Assembly: GCA_943354455.1 (NCBI GenBank)
Contig: CALRCB010000018.1
Coordinates: 1-7,868, forward strand
Direction of reading: 5' to 3'
From: Candidatus Staskawiczbacteria bacterium
GTDB taxonomy: Bacteria > Patescibacteriota > Minisyncoccia > Minisyncoccales > Staskawiczbacteraceae
Length of the DNA stretch: 7,868 bases
This document shows positions 5,760 to 7,868 of the stretch, piece by piece. The notes beneath the pieces are model-generated. The model was not told the origin of the DNA and made no database searches. It saw only the letters and a list, made by a program, of their open reading frames with translations. A program made the position numbers and the translations under genes. Numbering within the stretch: the first letter of the stretch is position 1; every line of letters begins with the position of its first letter.

Positions 5760-5830
5760 GCGGGTATAGCACAATGGTAGTGCATTTGGTTGCCAATCAA
5801 AGTACAGGGGTTCGATTCCCCTTACCCGCT
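5760..5830 (+). tRNA. tRNA-Gly (anticodon GCC)
   Basis: Cloverleaf of 71 nt with acceptor GCGGGTA/TACCCGC, D stem GCAC/GTGC, anticodon stem TTTGG/TCAAA and loop TTGCCAA giving anticodon GCC. The variable loop is a short GTAC and the T arm is AGGGG-TTCGATT-CCCCT. Discriminator T5830 suits glycine and is followed by CA. It starts 7 bases after the HTH gene's stop, so it probably matures from that gene's mRNA. Confidence 0.96.
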
Positions 5831-5838
5831 CAGAGAAT

Positions 5839-5884
5839 AAAGCATCAAAAAAGAGTCTAGAAGTAGACTCTTTTTTGATGCTTT
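5839..5884. terminator. long perfect-stem intrinsic terminator, bidirectional form
   Basis: A 21-bp perfect inverted repeat (5839-5859 with 5864-5884) is closed by loop GAAG. The inner stem GAGTCTA/TAGACTC followed by TTTTTT (5871-5876) is a standard intrinsic terminator. The matching AAAAAA on the left arm makes it work on the opposite strand too. It ends the HTH gene/tRNA-Gly transcript. TTTTTGATG occurs twice in tandem at its right edge (5872-5880 and 5882-5890). Confidence 0.9.
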
Positions 5885-5924
5885 TTGATGTTATTGACAC
5901 CTGTGTATAATTATGGTCTAACTA

Positions 5925-5953
5925 TTGACAGGGTTGCTTGGATATGCTAATAT
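5925..5953 (+). promoter_or_regulatory. strong sigma-70-type promoter of the 3D-domain gene
   Basis: Consensus TTGACA (5925-5930), a 17-base spacer and TAATAT (5948-5953) preceded by TGC, which forms an extended -10. It is the best promoter match in the window. Transcription would begin near 5960. A second TTGACA lies 31 bases upstream (5894-5899) but has no -10 at proper spacing. Confidence 0.85.
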
Positions 5954-5970
5954 AGAAGCACGCTCCAGAA

Positions 5971-6552
5971 ATGGAGTTTTTAGTTAAAAGCTATATGAGT
6001 GAGCATAGTATTAATCATAATTTTATGAATAAATCGCTATTATTTCGCTCTATTTTTATTGGTGCTATGTCTGTTGTGGTATTGTCTATAATTGCTGTTC
6101 CACAGACCACTTATGCCGAGATAAAAAACGATAAAGATGAAGCAAGTCATACCCTTGTCCATAATGGAAAATTAACTATTTGTAAGTTAGATAAAAAAGC
6201 TTACGAAGTGGTTAGAACCATTAAAAAGGCTGTGATTACCGGGTATTCAAGCGCTTGGGATGAAACTACCGGTATTCCTGGAAAACCAGGTTTTATTACC
6301 GCTTCAGGGTTTGATTTAAGAGAATTAAAAGATGGGGAAGGAGTAGTGGCTAATAACTATTTACCCTTTGGAACTAAAATTAGAATCCCTGATTTATTTG
6401 GTGATACGATATTTACTGTACAAGATACAGGAAGTCCAAACCATTTTTCTACCGTGAATCGGTTTGATGTTTACTTCCCTGGTGAATTGGGTAAAAAAGA
6501 AGCTATGAAATTTGGAAGACCAACAGCTAAAGTAGAGTTTGTAGAAAGTTAA
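5971..6552 (+). CDS. secreted 3D-domain (double-psi beta-barrel) protein
   Basis: Probably acts on the cell wall; 3D domains are found in lytic transglycosylase-like and resuscitation-factor-like proteins. Residues count from the ATG at 5971. A signal peptide follows the internal Met19 (MNKSLLFRSIFIGAM) and runs through a hydrophobic core to a likely cleavage after TYA (47-49). The true start may therefore be 6025; ATGs at 5971 and 5995 are alternatives, and none has a Shine-Dalgarno. The domain spans about 85-192: ITGYSSAWDETTG (89-101), ITASGFDL (109-116), NNYLPFGTKIRIP (128-140), VQDTG (150-154), and RFDVYFP (164-170). Two of the three name-giving aspartates are present (D152, D166). The usual first one, in a VDP-like motif, is Asn here (128-129). 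It is monocistronic, with its own promoter and terminator. Confidence 0.85.
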   Translation: MEFLVKSYMSEHSINHNFMNKSLLFRSIFIGAMSVVVLSIIAVPQTTYAEIKNDKDEASHTLVHNGKLTICKLDKKAYEVVRTIKKAVITGYSSAWDETTGIPGKPGFITASGFDLRELKDGEGVVANNYLPFGTKIRIPDLFGDTIFTVQDTGSPNHFSTVNRFDVYFPGELGKKEAMKFGRPTAKVEFVES

Positions 6553-6554
6553 TT

Positions 6555-6585
6555 AAAAAAGCCCGCGCTGATGCGCGGGCTTTTT
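6555..6585. terminator. bidirectional intrinsic terminator between convergent units
   Basis: Stem GCCCGCGC (6561-6568) with GCGCGGGC (6573-6580), loop TGAT, flanked by AAAAAA (6555-6560) and TTTTT (6581-6585). It ends the 3D-domain gene on the + strand and the infB-rbfA-tRNA unit on the - strand. Confidence 0.95.
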
Positions 6586-6592
6586 GTTTCTG

Positions 6593-6675
6593 TGCCCAAG
6601 GCGGGAGTCGAACCCGCATGACCTTACGATCAGAGGATTTTAAGTCCTCCGTGTATACCATTCCACCACCTGGGC
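6593..6675 (-). tRNA. tRNA-Leu (anticodon UAA)
   Basis: Class II tRNA of 83 nt on the minus strand. The acceptor is GCCCAGG/CTTGGGC (one G-T pair), the anticodon stem GAGGA/TCCTC and the loop CTTAAAA, giving anticodon TAA. The long variable arm is TGATC/GGTCA with loop GTAA, and the T arm is GCGGG-TTCGACT-CCCGC. Discriminator A is followed by CA. It is the last gene of the minus-strand unit before the shared terminator. Confidence 0.96.
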
Positions 6676-6704
6676 CCTTCGATAAACTCAGGGCAAGCTC
6701 AACT
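6675..6704. repeat. dispersed CCCTTCGAxAAxCTCAGGG-type palindromic repeat
   Basis: The spacer between the two minus-strand tRNAs reads CCCTTCGATAAACTCAGGGC followed by AAGCTCAACT. The ends CCCT/AGGG pair around a TTCGA-containing loop. From memory this is one form of a small dispersed repeat found in many environmental bacterial genomes, recognisable by the spurious peptide LSLSKG in one frame. Only one copy is in this window, so its repeat nature rests on recall. Confidence 0.5.
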
Positions 6705-6706
6705 TG

Positions 6707-6778
6707 AGGCCTAGGCGGGAATCGCACCCACGTATAAGGGATTTGCAGTCCCTTGCTTTACTACTTAGCTACTAGGCC
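6707..6778 (-). tRNA. tRNA-Cys (anticodon GCA)
   Basis: Cloverleaf of 72 nt with acceptor GGCCTAG/CTAGGCC, anticodon stem AGGGA/TCCCT and loop CTGCAAA, giving anticodon GCA. The T stem is GTGGG/CCCGC. Discriminator T suits cysteine and is followed by CA. The D loop is AGTAGTA, with A where G18 is expected, and the T loop is TGCGATT, with G instead of U at 55, so the universal G18-pseudouridine55 contact is absent. The D stem also has an A13-A22 mismatch. Confidence 0.92.
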
Positions 6779-6798
6779 AAATTTATAATTATCTTATG

Positions 6799-7140
6799 CT
6801 ACTTTTGCTCTTTTTTCAATGTCTCTAAAATGGCTTCAATCTTAGAAGCCTCGGCTAAAACCCTATCTTTAATAAACCTAATTTTGGGAACCGGGCGCAT
6901 ATTCACCAGCTTATTTATTTTCTGCTGAACGTCATACACTCCACTGTTTAACACTTTTATTATCTGGTCAGTTTTATCTTCGGGCAACACCGAAATATAG
7001 GCTTTGGTTTCAATTAAATTGGGGCTGGTATCAACGTGAGTCAGCGTAACCAATGAGTCTTTAAAACTAAAATCCCGGGCAATAATTTTGCTGATTTCTT
7101 GGGCTAACAGGGAATTCACTTTTTCTAGTCTATTTGACAT
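6799..7140 (-). CDS. rbfA: 30S ribosome-binding factor A
   Basis: Assembly factor that binds the small subunit during late 16S rRNA maturation. The 113-residue protein has the single KH-like fold of the family: N-terminal helix NRLEKVNSLLAQEISKII (3-20), LVTLTHVDTSPNLIETKAYI (30-49), and the C-terminal VNMRPVPKIRFIKD (79-92) followed by a helix ending in a short Lys-rich tail. Length is typical. Its ATG shares one base with the infB stop (TAATG), which points to translational coupling and fixes the start. infB-rbfA is a widespread gene order, which supports both assignments. tRNA-Cys lies about 20 bases downstream in the same direction. Confidence 0.96.
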   Translation of the reverse strand: MSNRLEKVNSLLAQEISKIIARDFSFKDSLVTLTHVDTSPNLIETKAYISVLPEDKTDQIIKVLNSGVYDVQQKINKLVNMRPVPKIRFIKDRVLAEASKIEAILETLKKEQK

Positions 7141-7868
7141 TAGAGTACTCCTTTTTGTCGCTCCTCAATATACGCCACTAAAATATCTTGGACTTCCACT
7201 TTCACATTCCCTTCAAACATAATTCCACATTCGTCGCCTTTCTTTAACAAATCTACATCTTTTTTATTTCTCTGTAAACTAACAATTCTTCCCCCGCCCA
7301 CTTTTTCTACTCCGCGCATCACATCTAATTTCAAGCCTTTTTTCATTTCTCCTTCGGTGATTTTTCCGCCCACAATTTGGCGGTTTTTTTCGGCAAAGAA
7401 AATAATCAAAGCCTTAATTTTTCCAATATCCTTTCGCACGGTTTCAGCTTCCAAAGATTTTTCCATTCCGTTGCGGATTTCTTGAATCAATTCATAAATA
7501 ATATCAAAGGTTTTAATTCTTATGCGCTTGGTGCTATCTTTGCCTAAAATTTGCATCACGCCCGCCGTAGTTTTTACCCTAAATCCAATAATCACCGCTT
7601 TGGAATATTCTGCTAATTTTACATCGGTTTCGTTAATATCGCCCACTTCGGTTTTTAAAATTCTCAAGACAATTTGGTCTTGAGGCAGGTTTTTTAACAT
7701 TCCCTCAATAGCTTCAATTGAGCCAAACACATCTCCTTTCAAAATAATGTAAAGGACTTTTTTATCACCCGGAGCTTCAATGACGGCGGTATTTAATTCA
7801 CGTTTGGAAACTTCAGTTTTTAAATGAGCGTTGGCTAAATCAGCGGTGGCATAAGTTTTAAAGCGTTC
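7140..7868 (-). CDS. infB: translation initiation factor IF-2, C-terminal part (cut by window edge)
   Basis: GTPase that brings initiator tRNA to the 30S subunit and promotes subunit joining. Only the last 242 codons are visible; the GTPase domain lies beyond 7868. The frame is open to the edge and begins ERFKTYATADLANAHLK. Recognisable IF2 blocks are LYIILKGDVFGSIEAIEG (ILKADVQGSLEA in the family), VGDINETDVKLA, AVIIGFRV, the IYELIQEIRNGMEK helix, and in the tRNA-binding C2 domain GGGRIVSLQRNKKDV and KKGDECGI. The C-terminus is complete. A TTG at 7742 lies in the middle of a conserved strand and is not a start. It ends in TAATG with rbfA. Confidence 0.97.
   Translation of the reverse strand, partial: ERFKTYATADLANAHLKTEVSKRELNTAVIEAPGDKKVLYIILKGDVFGSIEAIEGMLKNLPQDQIVLRILKTEVGDINETDVKLAEYSKAVIIGFRVKTTAGVMQILGKDSTKRIRIKTFDIIYELIQEIRNGMEKSLEAETVRKDIGKIKALIIFFAEKNRQIVGGKITEGEMKKGLKLDVMRGVEKVGGGRIVSLQRNKKDVDLLKKGDECGIMFEGNVKVEVQDILVAYIEERQKGVL

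Noticed and set aside
5894..5911. TTGACA followed by TATAAT
   Set aside because: The boxes are only 6 bases apart, not a usable promoter spacing. The second TTGACA at 5925 with a 17-base spacer is the better promoter.
6527..6727. 66-codon minus-strand frame containing ELALSLSKG
   Set aside because: It runs through tRNA-Leu, the dispersed repeat and a terminator. The LSLSKG peptide is the usual spurious translation of that repeat.
7740..7742. TTG as a start of a separate 200-residue protein
   Set aside because: The frame stays open to the window edge and the TTG encodes Leu inside the conserved ILKGDVFGS strand of IF2, so it is internal.
1..7868. CRISPR array, transposase or integrase
   Set aside because: No regularly spaced repeats and no protein with such domains were found. 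The tRNA repeat pair at 2052 and 3493 is the only trace of mobility.

Overview
The window looks like a chromosomal segment from a small-genome, AT-rich bacterium, most likely a Patescibacteria/CPR lineage (Parcubacteria-like). This is inferred from protein style: short core proteins, an HTH/LAGLIDADG-like orphan family, a 3D-domain protein with a degenerate first Asp, almost no Shine-Dalgarno sites, and tRNA genes without encoded CCA. No 16S rRNA or other decisive marker is present, so the placement is tentative. The standard genetic code fits: no in-frame TGA interrupts any conserved protein, and the eight visible stop codons are four TAA and four TAG.

The left part (1-4237, + strand) runs: ftsH (membrane AAA+ zinc protease); a GC-rich perfect palindrome; tRNA-Ile with the rare UAU anticodon; tRNA-Val(GAC); a membrane-anchored L,D-transpeptidase/D,D-carboxypeptidase fusion whose ATG uses the last A of the tRNA's CCA; a truncated second copy of a tRNA 3' end; and an RluA-type pseudouridine synthase. 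The peptidoglycan gene is therefore bracketed by direct repeats of a tRNA 3' end, which is the footprint expected of DNA inserted at a tRNA gene. Its richer use of C/G-ending codons agrees with that.

The middle part (4225-5884, + strand) holds a four-arm set of alternative hairpins, rplS (ribosomal protein L19), and a tRNA run (Leu-GAG, Val-UAC, Phe-GAA, Gly-GCC). A promoter-equipped gene for an HTH plus LAGLIDADG-like protein of unknown function sits between tRNA-Phe and tRNA-Gly. The run ends at a 21-bp perfect hairpin terminator. A consensus extended -10 promoter then drives a secreted 3D-domain (cell-wall active) protein, which ends at a bidirectional terminator.

The right part (6593-7868, - strand) converges on that terminator. 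In transcription order it has the 3' part of infB (IF2, cut by the window edge), rbfA joined by a TAATG overlap, tRNA-Cys(GCA), a dispersed palindromic repeat, and tRNA-Leu(UAA).

Functionally the window is dominated by translation (IF2, RbfA, L19, RluA and eight tRNAs), with two cell-envelope enzymes and one quality-control protease. The observations most worth a second look are the tRNA-bracketed envelope gene, the shared CCA/ATG nucleotide, the uniform 'discriminator + CA' ending of seven of the eight tRNA genes, the tRNA-Ile(UAU), and the HTH/LAGLIDADG-like gene lodged in a tRNA array.
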